From the NCBI GenBank assembly GCA_030619415.1, contig JAUXBM010000112.1, forward strand, positions 1 through 6,240: 6,240 nucleotides of DNA, written 5' to 3'. Numbering within the stretch: the stretch's first letter is position 1; each line of letters begins with the position of its first letter. This document shows positions 6,224 through 6,240 of this stretch, in pieces. The notes beneath the pieces were generated by a model, which saw nothing but the letters and a program-made list of their open reading frames with translations, ran no database searches and was not told the DNA's origin. Source of the DNA: Chlorobiota bacterium (GTDB lineage Bacteria; Bacteroidota; Bacteroidia; Bacteroidales; F082). The position numbers were made by a program, and so were the translations under genes.

Positions 6224-6240
6224 ATGAAAAAAATAAAAAA
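6224..6240 (+). CDS. Start of a following gene (3' truncated)
   Basis: An ATG at 6224, 11 bases after the ligase stop, is followed by Lys-Lys-Ile-Lys codons up to the window edge. A Met followed by several Lys codons in A-rich DNA is a common start for Bacteroidota genes and could begin a signal peptide. Only five full codons are visible, so neither product nor reality is certain. The short gap would suit co-transcription with the ligase. Confidence 0.45.

Overview
The window is most likely a chromosomal stretch of a Bacteroidota (Bacteroidetes) bacterium. Four things point there. None of the starts I can judge has a convincing Shine-Dalgarno sequence. A TAnnTTTG-type -7 box (TAATTTTG) lies just upstream of the second complete gene. 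The intergenic DNA is AT-rich. The truncated protein at the left edge ends in a Pro-Ile-Gly-x-Gly / hydrophobic / Arg-Lys tail, like the C-terminal sorting tails (PID-CTERM type) of that phylum. All genes lie on the + strand.

Layout: (1) positions 1-140 hold the last 45 codons of a probable cell-surface protein. (2) After a 9-base gap, a GTG-started MmgE/PrpD-family gene runs from 150 to 1430. (3) Positions 1431-1952 form a 522-base non-coding stretch. It holds a five-copy heptamer repeat, a compact inverted repeat bracketed by 9-bp direct repeats, a hairpin-plus-T-tract terminator, and a promoter with a surrounding dyad. (4) maeB, the hybrid malic enzyme with a C-terminal phosphotransacetylase-like domain, runs from 1953 to 4226 and is followed by a strong terminator. 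(5) A long-chain acyl-CoA ligase (AMP-forming) runs from 4305 to 6212. (6) The first codons of another gene begin at 6224, 11 bases further on.

The complete genes are central or lipid metabolism. Malic enzyme turns malate into pyruvate with (probably) NADPH, and the ligase activates fatty acids to acyl-CoA. The MmgE/PrpD protein is probably a lyase, decarboxylase or epimerase acting on a small carboxylic acid, but its substrate cannot be read from the sequence. The terminators suggest maeB is its own transcription unit, and that the ligase may be co-transcribed with the gene at the right edge.

I see no defence system, mobile element with a transposase, CRISPR array, tRNA or rRNA. No undescribed multi-gene system is evident. 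The parts worth a second look are the left-edge sorting tail, the MmgE/PrpD active-site substitution, and the structured intergenic region with its possible small RNA.
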